Shown piece after piece: positions 1 through 12,520 of a stretch of 64,000 nucleotides of DNA. A model generated the notes under the pieces. It ran no database searches. It was not told where the DNA came from and saw only the letters and a program-made list of their open reading frames with translations. Made by a program: the position numbers and the translations under genes. Source of the stretch: Clitopilus passeckerianus (taxonomy: Eukaryota; Basidiomycota; Agaricomycetes; Agaricales; Entolomataceae); NCBI GenBank assembly GCA_944990035.1, contig CALYLX010000082.1, forward strand, positions 868,001 to 932,000. Reading direction: 5' to 3'. Positions within the stretch are counted from its first letter, which is position 1. Every line of letters starts with the position of its first letter.

Positions 1-575
1 GCCCCTCGTCAGCTACTGGTGACGACTCTAACAACCCCTCCACTTCCTCCAGAGCGGGCTTCGCCTGGCTCTGGCATGATCTGACAACCCTGGAGCCATA
101 CGACCACGAATTAGCATTCGTTGACAGGTCGTCCCTCTCCAGCGCCCACGGAGGTGGTCTACGCAAGAGAATCGATACATCCCAACTCACCCAAGGAGGC
201 GCAAACATGACAGAAACCGCAGCCCTACACATCCTAGCCTCGGTGACCGCGAAAGCGCAGAAGCTGTTCTCGCTAGTGGGCAACCGGCAGCTAGAAGCCA
301 TCGAGGAGGAGGCAGCAAGTGGCACGTCAGGCGGGGCAGAGAGCGATAGAGATCTCCAGCGATTTGCAATTGCCTACGACGCGTTGTTCATTCTCGCAAG
401 AGACAACTTCGTTGCGACCAACGATACCTCTCTGCGGTCGTTGTTGGGCGAATTCAGAGATCACGGCTTGATCATGTCTGCTCAGAGTGCAGCTGGTGCA
501 GGAGAAATGCTCTGGATACCGCTAAGGAAGGAGCGGCTGGGGAGTGTATTACGGACACTACAGACAGATACATGA
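1..575 (+). CDS. ORC2: Origin recognition complex subunit 2, C-terminal part (cut by window edge)
   Basis: The window opens inside this gene; reading from base 3 there are 190 codons to a TGA at 573-575, with no intron visible. The residues FAWLWHDLTTLEPYDHEL (bases 60-113) and NFVATNDTSLRSLLGEFRDHGLI (about 405-473) match the conserved C-terminal block of Orc2, where 'WLWHDLTT..PY..E' is followed by a winged-helix segment with 'TLR..L.EF.DH.L'. ORC2 is a core subunit of the complex that marks replication origins and loads MCM with Cdc6. The end is as expected for the family, so only the 5' part is missing. Function rests on recognised motifs, not on a search. Confidence 0.9.
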   Translation, partial: PSSATGDDSNNPSTSSRAGFAWLWHDLTTLEPYDHELAFVDRSSLSSAHGGGLRKRIDTSQLTQGGANMTETAALHILASVTAKAQKLFSLVGNRQLEAIEEEAASGTSGGAESDRDLQRFAIAYDALFILARDNFVATNDTSLRSLLGEFRDHGLIMSAQSAAGAGEMLWIPLRKERLGSVLRTLQTDT

Positions 576-1112
576 GGTGGGGGTGGTGAATGATGGGATT
601 AGTCCACAAGTTACAACCCGTAAAATTTGGAAGAGTTGGTGATACGTAGCGTATAGATGTCAACATTGGAGAGTATTGGCCCATGGAAAAGTCGATAGCT
701 AGGTAGGAGGAAACAGGTACTGGTACTACTACAGTATACGACAATAGTATACATCATAGCTTCATAGCTGGTGATCTAACGTTACAGTGGATAGAACGAC
801 AATGGTGCGATGAATCAATGACGGAATAGAGACAGGAATGGAAGATGGTGCGAGGTAATAATTGAAAGATGCGGAGATAAGAAATGGGTAAGGCACCCAG
901 GGACAAGAAAGAAGAAAGGTAGGATGCCAGGCGATATGAACAATGAAAGTAGACAGGTAAGGCAAGAGAGAATGTTGGAAAGCGTGATAGCGTAGATCAA
1001 AGAGGAAAGGAGTAATACAGTACCTAGTTATATACATTTGTGCATCAAATGAGGAGAAGAAAGCTTCAGCTCAGCTCTGTTGAGTGAGCAATCTTTGAGA
1101 AGAGTACGGAGT
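576..1112. other. Convergent intergenic region ORC2 / DCP1
   Basis: About 540 bp between two convergent genes. It is A/G-rich on the top strand and contains only low-complexity open frames. I see no RNA gene or repeat; it presumably holds the two 3' UTRs. Confidence 0.5.
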
Positions 1113-3868
1113 TCAAAGTCGATTGGTGTACTCCTTGTAAAGGGCATCAACGAATGCCTTGTCGGTCTGCACACATCCTTCGTAAGTCAAGAGTCTAAAA
1201 GATGACAAGAAAATACTGACGTGGATCAAAGTCAACACCTCCCGGACAAACTCGTTCTTCTCCATGGCAGGCTGAGTGGATCGCTGGGCGACAGTGGATA
1301 TGATACTCTCCCTGACCACCTCCTTATGATCTTTAGGCGCATGGTCATGAACAGCCCCTGGTGCGTGCCCGTTAATGGCGGCAATCTTCTTCCTCAAATC
1401 CATAGGGGAGGGATGATGGTGGGAAGCTTGACCAACAGGAGATCCGCGGGAGTCGACTCCGCCACGAGCTCCAACGAGTGAAAGGGGAGTAATAGCTGCT
1501 CGAGGGGACATCACGGGGGCAAGGACAGGCGACGGGCATGGTGATGGAGTAGCAGGCGGCGGGATGGCTGGGAAGTCGACATCCTTGTCAGGGTCCGAGC
1601 GGACATTGTCATAGGCAGCGGCAGGAGCAGAGCCTCGGGCAGAAGAGTTTGCAACAGGCGCAGGCGCAGGTGAGTCCCATCCTGCTTCAATCTCCTGACG
1701 AATTCTTGCCTGCTCCGCAGCACGCTCCTTCTTGGTTCGCCTCCTGTTGGGTTTCTCCTTAGCTTTTCCTGGAGTGTTCCCGTTCACAGGTGCTGCCGCT
1801 CCAGAAGAGCTGCTACCATTACGGTAATGCTGGCCACCTCTTCCATTGCGAGCGGCCTTATTGAAGGCTTCTGGGTCACTTAATGCGCTGGTGTCGTTGA
1901 AGTCGAGTTCAATGATGTCATCCGAGCTGTCTTGCTGTGAGGTTTGGGCTTGAGCATTGGCATCATTGCGAGAATAAGGCCAAAGTTCAGAATCGGGTTC
2001 GAATGGTACGAGCCTCCTTGGTGTGGCTTGTTGAGATGAGGCCGGTTGATGAGGTTTCTGCTTCGGCTGAACACGAGGCTCCGATGTGGATCGTTGCCCG
2101 TTCGTTATAGTCGATGCTGACCCTACGGACTTGAGTGAGGGTGGAAGAGAGGTAGCAGTCGAGGAGCGTGAGGCGGTGGGCCGGACTTCCGACGAACCAC
2201 CGAACCCAGATAGAGGTGGGCGGGGTGTAACATCGCCTTGAACTCTACCATGAGTTGTGTTTCCGTAACCATTGTGGTTCGATGTTGTCCCAAAGTTCAC
2301 AGGCATGAGATGACCGTGACCTGGCGCAGATTGCTGGATGTCTTCTGCCCCTGAATCAAGGACGGTACTGGATTCTGAGACACCATCTTCAAACTCGGAG
2401 AGTCTTCCCGTACCGGTATCGCTCTCGTCTTCGTTGTCAGCATAGCCCTCACGTGAGCTTGGGTAAGATATGGCGCTGCTGCTGAACGAGACTGTAGATG
2501 CGGCCCGGGAGGGAGGAAGCCCCATCAGCTGTGTGATCACATCCTGTGAAAGAACCTGTGGGTTGCCGTTTACACTTGGTGTTGGAGTGTAGATTGTAGA
2601 CGTATGAGTAGTGGCTTGTGTCTGCTCATGACCAGATGCATGGACATTTGTAGAGGAGGCAGAGGCAAAAATGGAATCCAAAAGGCTGATGCCTGTGGAT
2701 GGAGCGGGGGAAGCTGCAGAACGGACAGAGATGGACGAAGATGCAGAAGATGAGTGGTTATCGGAAGCCGATTCTGAGCCGTTCATTGACGCGAAGAGTG
2801 ATTCCACTGTCATTTTCGCATTCTTGGCAGTCGAGGCTACTTCAGAGGCGGTAGTGCACGGGGTTGGGGCGAGTTTGGAGAACAACTTATCCAGTTCAGT
2901 CATGCTAGAATCGGCAGGGTTAGGCCCATTAGTGGCCGTCTGAGGGAAGGAGAAGCCATTGACTTGAATAACATCAGGTGTTGACTCTCAGTTCTATGTA
3001 TGCAGGTACTTACGAGTATTTGCTTTGGGGGGTACCGGTGCTGGGGAGGATGAAGTGGGTGGCATTCGGTCGGGTCCAAACTGGAACTCTTCAGGATATG
3101 GAAGATTTCTCCGGACGTAGGAATGCAGTCTATTCCAGCCCAAAAAAAAATCAGATTCCTGTGATTTGGTGATCGCTTTAGAAACTATACCTCTGCAGGA
3201 CCTCAAAAAGGGGTTCTCTTGCTACCTCGTCCAGTGTCCATAACCCAATAGTCACTGCTGGTCCTTTCTCCGCCTTGGTCAAGCTCTCGACATTAGGCAC
3301 GGCCCAGACGGAAGAAAATTTGTTGTCAAGCTCATGTTGTGGTGCCGATGCACGGGCGCCAGCAAGTCGTTGTTCGGTGAATTCGGGAAAAGATTGAACG
3401 ACAGTCGTTTTGCCAGCAATTTGCAGAAAGTCCTCCGGGTAGAGTCTGATATTGTAGTCCTCCATGCCTACACGATTAAGAATGTAGTATCCGTACGGTG
3501 GATAAGAATCACTGGATTTAACGAAATGTGAGCCAAGAAGGAGCTGTTACGTAGATCTGTGGGACTGACCGTTCATACAAGAACATTGTTCCTTCATAGC
3601 CTTCCTTTTCCCATTTCCCGTCCACAAACTTGTACACCGCTACGTGACTGAACTGGTCGAATACAGAGAGGATTGAAGGATCTCGTTTGCGCAAAACCTT
3701 CAAGTTATGCAGATGTCTTATAGACGCTGCCATGGCGTTGGCTGCTTGCGGCTTCGATGTTGCAGGCGTCGTTTGTCGGGGAAATAAAGGAGATTGTGGT
3801 GCGGCTGACGAGTCACTGGAATACTGTACAGATTGTTTTCGTACGCCATTCCGCCGTGGGGGGCCCAT
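1113..3868 (-). CDS. DCP1: mRNA-decapping enzyme subunit 1 (Dcp1), EVH1 domain, five exons
   Basis: Dcp1 activates the decapping enzyme Dcp2 in cytoplasmic P-bodies. Exon 1 carries the EVH1 start (NLKVLRKRDPSI..., then the YKF...W.K...EGTMFLYERS pattern). A GT-AG intron follows, and exon 2 resumes with DSYPPYGYYILNRVGMEDY and RLYPEDF, which is diagnostic of Dcp1. A long Ser/Pro-rich, probably disordered middle follows. The last intron (1167-1220, 54 bp) joins REVLTLIH to TDKAFVDALYKEY, the C-terminal trimerisation helix. I chose the ATG at 3868 (MGPPRR...) because it lies closest to the conserved domain; an in-frame ATG at 3994 would add 42 residues. The exact acceptor of the intron near 2950-3010 is uncertain. 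Confidence 0.9.
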
Positions 3869-4430
3869 TGCGTTGGTACTATGAGGAGGATGAAAGAAAG
3901 GAGGCTGTTCGCTGTTTGGATGGGCCACTGGCGTGTGCAATGAGTAGTGAACCACCCTTTTGTTTGCTTTAGAAGCCTTAGACAAATTGATCACACCTTC
4001 ATTTCCCGAAACCTTGTCCCAACGATGACCCGATGCAATTTATAGTGGCCATTTCGTCTGAGGGATCCTCATTGAGAGGGGACGAGGTGTTTTCAATTTT
4101 GAGCGTAAGCTTCAGGCGGTTTTCGAGATTATATTCTGGGGAAGGGTGGCAAACCTCCACTGGGTAATGAGATTACAATTCCCCCTCAACGATCTCACCT
4201 TAAATTTAAGGTGTATGTCCGAGAAAAAATACAATTGTCTCAATAGAGCATGTCCAATCGAGAAACCTTCGGGGAACTGACCAAGGCTCTCGATGAAGAG
4301 TCCAAATATCAGGAACGGGAAATCACTCCGGTGGCTGTTCACATAACGTTGTCCAACGCCACCTAAAACAAACAATGTTTTCCAATGGCCTAGTCGCGAC
4401 ACTTCACCCCCGTCACTAGCTCTAGCTGTC
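3869..4430. promoter_or_regulatory. Divergent promoter region between DCP1 and the 4431 gene
   Basis: About 560 bp separating two divergently transcribed genes. I see no TATA box close to either start. The minus-strand open frame here overlaps the next gene in an improbable reading and is not supported. Confidence 0.4.
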
Positions 4431-5262
4431 ATGGTCGGTCCACCAGTCATACATTCCGTCGGCTTCCTTCGACACCAAACACGGCAAATGGCCTCGCTAA
4501 AAGAGGGTATAAAACTCGTCCGGAGGGTCATTGCTCAAAATGAGTTCCCTCAAGGCATCACGACTGCCGAGCTTTACAAGCTGGCTTTGAAGGAACCAGC
4601 ACCTGCTGGCTTCACGCACGATGTCCCGGAAATTCTACCTCGCAGAAACACGCATACCGGGCGGATGAACCCTGTTCACATGCCTGAACACATTCATCAT
4701 CCGGTGCGGTCTATGAAGTACGTCTACAATATGATTCTGTATATCCTGCACTATTGACACGCCGAATTCTTAACTCGCGCGCAGATACCTCAAATCACAG
4801 ATTCTACCTGTTCTCGAAGGAGCCGGAGAGATTGCAATGTCCCAGACACCACGAATGCACACCCAAACCTTCGGTCTTCCCCAAAATCCACCAAAGAAGA
4901 AGAGAAAGGGCAAGCAAGACGAACGCGTTTTCGTCGAAGCTTCGGAGGAGGCACCTGTGACCACTAAAGTCTGGTGCTGGAAAAAGATTGACCCGTCGCT
5001 GTGGAACTCAGCAAAGCAGGTCAAGGCTGCTGAGGAAAAACGCGAAGCCGCCGCCGCCGAAAAGCCGGTAGTTGGCCAGGAAGTCGGTCTCTTCGAGGAT
5101 TGGGATCATCTCAGCAAGAGGCGCGAGCGAGCGAGGAGGAGGACAATTATGAAGGACTTGAGCGTAATGAAGGTTCTTGAGTTGGAGAAGACCGGTCAGT
5201 TGGGCAAAACGATGGCGCTTGCGTCCAAACCACTGTCGGAGAGGTTCAGTTCGATGATATGA
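4431..5262 (+). CDS. Unrecognised basic protein, two exons, possible organelle targeting
   Basis: Exon 1 is 4431-4717 and exon 2 4785-5262; the 67-bp intron starts GTACGT and ends GCGCAG, and splicing gives MK|YLKSQILP with frame kept, for a protein of 254 aa. The N-terminus has few acidic residues and several Arg/Lys/His, which would suit a mitochondrial presequence, but I cannot show this. A segment ITTAELYKLALKEP looks like a small helix-turn-helix, followed by a KKKRKGK basic stretch and a charged C-terminal helix rich in Arg/Lys/Glu. A mitochondrial ribosomal or ribosome-assembly protein is one possibility; I do not recognise the family. Confidence 0.7.
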
Positions 5263-5360
5263 TTATTAGTTTGCAGACACATATTCGAGTATATTCTAAT
5301 TTTAATCGCACACAACTGGCCATTCATTGTTCCGCCTAAACCATCCTCATGTTTTCTTGT

Positions 5361-6682
5361 CTAATCCCATTCAACCTTCATGATACTTCTACTAACACCA
5401 GAATGCGTCTCCCAAACGGACTCAACCTTCCCTCCCGCTTTCCGTACAGCACCCACAAACTCTGAAACCCCACCTCCAACCCCAAAGTACACCATCTTCG
5501 CGGCAACCAAGCATGCTGGCACACTTTGCTCGCCACGGGTGCTTGGGCGAGCAGACTTCAAGAGCTCAACCAAAGACGGTAAACTGTCTGTTCGGTAGAC
5601 CGTTTCCGAAGTCAGGACAGTGTCATACGGTCCTCCAGCGCAGGCTAGGTCGAAGGTTTCCCATGAGCCGGAGAAGAAACGCAGTTGGATGCCATGTTCC
5701 TTCAGAGAGGCCAGGAAAGCTACTTTGAGTTCGGGTGTGATCTCGAGCTCTGGTTCCGGTTCGGTGGGCGTGGGCTCATCTTCCGTTGCCTTGCTCGATG
5801 AGGTCGTGGTGGAGACCGTAGATTCCGATTCTGACGCACGGTAGCTTGAGGCGGCCTTGGATTTATCTGTTCATAAAGTTTAGATGGGAGTCGGTTGTTG
5901 GGGGTTGTTGAGACTTACACCAGGAGAGGACGAGGTTCGGAACAGTTACGAGTTGCAGAACGGAGACATTGTAGTCTTGCAGATTGATATGAGTCTCTGG
6001 CGTCTCTACACTGGATGAGACTGTGCGGGAGAAAAGCTTTTGCAGGAGGTAAAGGCAGGGAACCGCTGTACCACAACCTATCTGTGGCATATTGAGCAAC
6101 AAATCTCATTCCAAGACGTGTGGCCGCACCTCCAGAACGCGCTTTCCTTGCCAGTGTTCGACAGGAATATTGAGATTATCAAGGTAGCCCACGAGATCAA
6201 TGCTGCACTCCCATGTTTTCAATCCGCCCTCGTAGACTCCAGGTACTAGATCTGACGGAGCTTCCACAAATTCCAGAGCGGATTTCTCGCTCAGATCCGC
6301 ATCGCCAGCCAGTCTAAGTGAGGGCTCGCCATCCTCCTTTTCTTCGCTCTCTGCAATCAACTGGAAACGCGCATCGAAGAGATCTCTTCTATAAAGAGTC
6401 AACTTTTGACCGGATCCAGATGTGGGAGGTACGTGGATAGGCGAAAACGATATTTTGGGAGGCAGGTGGTCTAGCTATACTTTGGTTGGGGGAAAAACCG
6501 TCAGATCAACTGCTTTGAAGACATTATCTGGAACGGTGGCGTACTAGGTCATCTAGGGATACTTCTTGAAAATTTTGCTGTTCAACCGAATGCTTTGGTT
6601 GGTTTTCGTTTGGTGTTAGATCCTTGAAAGACTGAGCAAGCTCGTCGTCCACATCGTCGATGCTGAAGTCAAATTTGAACAT
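5361..6682 (-). CDS. HPM1: Histidine protein methyltransferase 1 (METTL18/Hpm1-like)
   Basis: Seven-beta-strand SAM-dependent methyltransferase. The start is placed at MFKFDFSIDD (6682), which matches the family's N-terminal FKF.FSIDD motif. Introns are removed after SLDDL, after GKRVLE and after the LSWC region. Splicing restores DLVPGVYEGGLKTWECS, then GKRVLE|IGCGTAVPCLYLL (SAM motif I), INLQDYN, and later LTSETVYR near the C-terminus, all hallmarks of Hpm1/METTL18. In yeast this enzyme methylates a histidine of ribosomal protein uL3; the same substrate here is inference. Between the SAM region and LTSETVYR there is a low-complexity Ser/Thr/Glu insert (about 25 residues). Confidence 0.88.
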
Positions 6683-7783
6683 GATCTTGTCGGCACAGCC
6701 ACAGTGCCCGACGACTTGTTTCTCCTCCACTGAGTCGTAGCAAACGACTGACTGAGGATGTTGGATGTTTCTGGGTTTGAAGCCCTCGGCTTGGCTGCGA
6801 TCTCTTTCATGGACACTGGAATGAGTGTGTCGTAGTTTTCAATCCGACATCTCAGGAATTTAAATTGTTCATCAGAATCTTCAATGCACACGACAACTGT
6901 TTGCCTGAGTCACTCGTGGCTTGTCTGCGCCCACATTCAACTGCATGCACATACGGATCCTGTAGACAACATATTAAAATCCGAGCAGCCCTTGCATTAG
7001 GGCCAATTCGGCCTCCGGGCCATGAAATCCTTGTTGGCCCTCGCTTGGGCCAAACTGCGCCACCTCTGGCACCTTCCTCAGATACGCAACAGACGCCCAC
7101 CAGCTTCGGTTAGCCATCACAACCATGCTTGGCGAAGGTACGCTTCGGAAGATCAGAAACACCACTTTCTGACTGTGCTTGGTCTCTTTACCGAACGAGC
7201 AAAAACAGACTGGTACTTTCAACCACACAAGGCCTCCGATCAGCCGGTTGTTTCCCTTGCCCCAGGTGCTGTGATAACAGTCTCTGTGAGAGGTAGGCAC
7301 AACTGGTCAATCCTCAAGACACTCTACTTGAAAAACCGTGGGGTGAGCATAAGAGATTGCACAGCATATCTAGGTCATCATCCTTGCACACGACCAGCAG
7401 TATATCGAAATGCATGACTGAGCACACGCAAGGCTTGGATTCTGATGTTGCACACGGGAACCGCAAGTCCCCACCCCAACAGCTCCCCACCCTCGAGGAC
7501 CAGGGAATTGATTGGCACTGAAAAGTAAATAAGTACGGATAGACTGTGTTCAAGTTTGTCCCTGGAGTATCTGGCGAGAAACCAGATAGAGAAGTCTTTT
7601 CTGCTGGGAACGTCAATTCTTACCCGTTAAAAATGGGCCGGATGGCAGAGTAACCAACACAATACGTCATTATGTACACAACCAAGTTCAACACACAAAA
7701 GCTCAGTACAAAACGTTGCCATTGAAAGTTACCAGAAATCATATTCAGAAAGCAGGGCACATAGAATCATATGTATTCCACAA
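6683..7783. other. 1.1-kb region with no supported gene
   Basis: Between the HPM1 start and the 3' end of the beta-glucosidase. Open frames of 108 aa (minus) and 131 aa (plus) exist but have no recognisable motif, no clear spliced partner and an unconvincing composition. A GGCC-rich stretch lies near 6985-7060. It may be promoter plus an unrecognised or decayed gene; I cannot say more. Confidence 0.3.
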
Positions 7784-10064
<2,281 letters not shown>

Positions 10065-10270
10065 TGGTATCCAAGTTCAAGAAGGGTTGAGGGGAAGGGT
10101 GGCAAATACACCCCTTTATATATCATCAGATGATTAGAATCTGCTGAGCAAGCCTAGAAATCTTAGGTCAAGTGAATCGAGCAATACTTCCGCGATGTGG
10201 AGGTGAGAGGAAGAGAAACGGAGAAACCTCGGCATAAGCATCATGATTCCGGGGACCGATCATTTCCGAA

Positions 10271-10315
10271 ACGCGTTCAAACATGCACGTGTCTGTAACG
10301 CGTTCCATAACGCGT
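10271..10315. promoter_or_regulatory. Three ACGCGT (MCB-type) motifs plus a CACGTG E-box
   Basis: ACGCGT occurs at 10271-10276, 10298-10303 and 10310-10315, and CACGTG at 10286-10291. All four lie within 45 bp, ending 61 bp before the ATG at 10377 and beginning about 207 bp upstream of the divergent GH1 start. ACGCGT is the MluI cell-cycle box bound by MBF (Mbp1/Swi6, Res1/Cdc10) in ascomycete yeasts; that it acts the same way here is inference. Confidence 0.55.
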
Positions 10316-10376
10316 CTGTCACAAGCTGTTTATGTCACAGCCACTATAGTCGTCCTTAGTCTTCTCAACGACAACC

Positions 10377-12092
10377 ATGGCCCTCAAAAGAACTTTCGAG
10401 GACGTTGCGACCGACGATGAACTCAGTGGAAGCTCGAGTAGGCATGGTCTATGCCACCCTGCCAAGAGGCGTCTTGTGTCTATGCCAGAGACACCGCTTC
10501 CCAACCGCTGGAGTCGTTCACCCACCAAGACTCCTTTCACTGGAACGCCTTACCCTCCCCGCCCTTCCGACTCTCCTTCGAATCCTTTCGGTCAGAAAAG
10601 AAAGAGAACTTTGGTGCATAGGCTGCCTGCCCCGACACCCTTCTCAAAGCACCTGGCTCTTCGGTTTCAACTTGTACAACCAGGCTTGTCACCAAGACTT
10701 GGTGGCGTTTACAGAATAGTGCAAGTTCCGAAGAACTACACATTCGTCCAACTCCGTTGCCTTATTGCCTTTCTATTTGGCGCGGGCTGCGGAGACATCA
10801 AGAACGATAGACATCTTTTTGAAGTTCAAAAGAAGGTTACGACATACAGCCCAATGTATAAACCTGGTCAGATCAAGACGGGTTGGACATGTGTCAAGCT
10901 TTCAACAGCGAGAGACCCCTGCCGATATAGACCAGAGGATGAAGAGGATACACTCGAGGACTCTAACGACGAGTCTACGTTGTCCGAAGACGAGAACAAA
11001 GAAGATGAAGATGACGGTGAAGATTGGACATGGCAACCTGAGGAAGAATACACCCTTGCTCATGTCTGGCCGAGAGGTATTGACCTTACCAGAGGCATCA
11101 TCTATGTATGCAGATAATTTCTTCACTCGAGAATCGTTTCTGAACCTGAGTTCCCATAGCATCACGACGAGAAGACGGCAGCGTACATCACTTCGAATAT
11201 AGACAGGATCCCTGCAAGAAAGGGCACGTCAAATATCCCGTACGTCTTCAAGGCAAGGGGCCGTATCTGCCTCCTGCCATCATCTCCCCCGCCGTTACCA
11301 AAGCCCTCCTTTTCCGTCTCGATCAAGAAGCTGGTTTCCCCTCAGACCTGCGGGGCCGCGAAACGGAAGAGAATATCCCCATCGCCTTCAATTCGGTCTT
11401 CTTCCAGCGAAGACAGCGGGGGAGACTCAGACTCCGACGATGGCCAGGACAGGGATTATGGTGATGCATCTTCATCTGGCTTCTTCTCCGACGGACTGGG
11501 GCTAGAGGCGGACGAAGATGAGGATACAGACGACTCCGACGACGACGCACAGGATGACTCCGACCTTGAAGAAGAGAAAGTAGATCACAACGCCTTGCCA
11601 TCCGTGAACAAGTACAACCGACCTGGTGCTTTCGCTACCTATCTTCGGATGATGCACCAACGTTCAGAGGGTTGGCGATTCCCTCAGAGTGACTCTGAAG
11701 AGTCAGATGATGACGAGCCCAGTCAACATCCTAGCTCTACCCCCGGCCTCACATTCTCTTCTTCTCCCTTCACATCCTCCGAGGGCCTCCTCAGCTCCCC
11801 GACATCCGACTCCCTCAATCCCTTTGACCTTTATGAAGCCTCCGCATCAACCCTCTCTTCGCTTTCTAAAGCGACATATACCCCTGCACCTATGCACGCA
11901 CCGTGGCAGCAGCTTCGCCTTGAGCGGATACGGAAGAGGATGGACAAATCAAAGCGGAAGTGGTTCTCCGCAATTGAAGATAGCTCAGGCGATGAGCAGG
12001 AGGTTGATCAACTAGAGGAGAAGACCGGGGTGGCAGCAACGAACGAATATGTTGATGCAGAGTACGAGCTCTATGACGAGCCTGATGTTTAA
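10377..12092 (+). CDS. Acidic nuclear-looking protein, possible pRiA4b ORF-3-like domain
   Basis: Two exons, 10377-11105 and 11160-12092, joined over a 54-bp GTATGC...CATAG intron in phase 0 (GIIY|HHDEK), giving 553 aa. Residues about 95-245 (FQLVQPGLSP...YRIVQVPKNYTFVQLRCLIAFLFG...HLFEV) resemble the plasmid pRiA4b ORF-3 / IS1096 passenger fold, in which 'R..QVP...T...L...I...F' is followed by a 'H.F.V' strand. The domain is interrupted by a long acidic insert (EDEEDTLEDSND...), and a second Asp/Glu/Ser tract follows at about residues 330-400. Basic KKRK-like clusters suggest nuclear location. The exon structure is clear; the domain call is tentative. Confidence 0.75.
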
Positions 12093-12520
12093 GTGAACGA
12101 ATAATTACTGAATTGGATAGTACGAAATCACATACTGTATATTACACCGCACGCGATACCTCCATACGTCATTCTAATATTATTCAACTGTTGCATTCAT
12201 CGCCTGTTTTTTCAGTGCGGTGTGACTTCACGGCAGTTGAAGAACTCTTTTGAGAATTTTCCTATGCACTTGAGGATCCCATGATTTCAGTCGTGCAGCG
12301 GAAACAAAGATGACATGATTCTCGTCCTTCCATGACCTGCCCAAGCTTTACTCGTCGTGATTCAGTGAAAATGGAGCAGCGTGCTACACATGGTACAAAA
12401 TCTCGTTTTCACAAAATACTATTGGCTCGTAATCTGTATACAGGAAGGCCTGTAGTGTACATGCGGCTTATGAGATCGTCAATGGGCTCTTCGAACCCTA
12501 ACTCTGAGGTACGGCAGGTT

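Noticed and set aside
762..1037. Hydrophobic minus-strand frames between ORC2 and DCP1
   Set aside because: They are readings of A/G-rich 3'-flanking DNA; two overlapping frames look equally hydrophobic, which points to base composition.
7022..7417. 131-codon plus-strand frame
   Set aside because: No recognisable motif, unlikely composition, no splice partner, and lies in the flank of two real genes.
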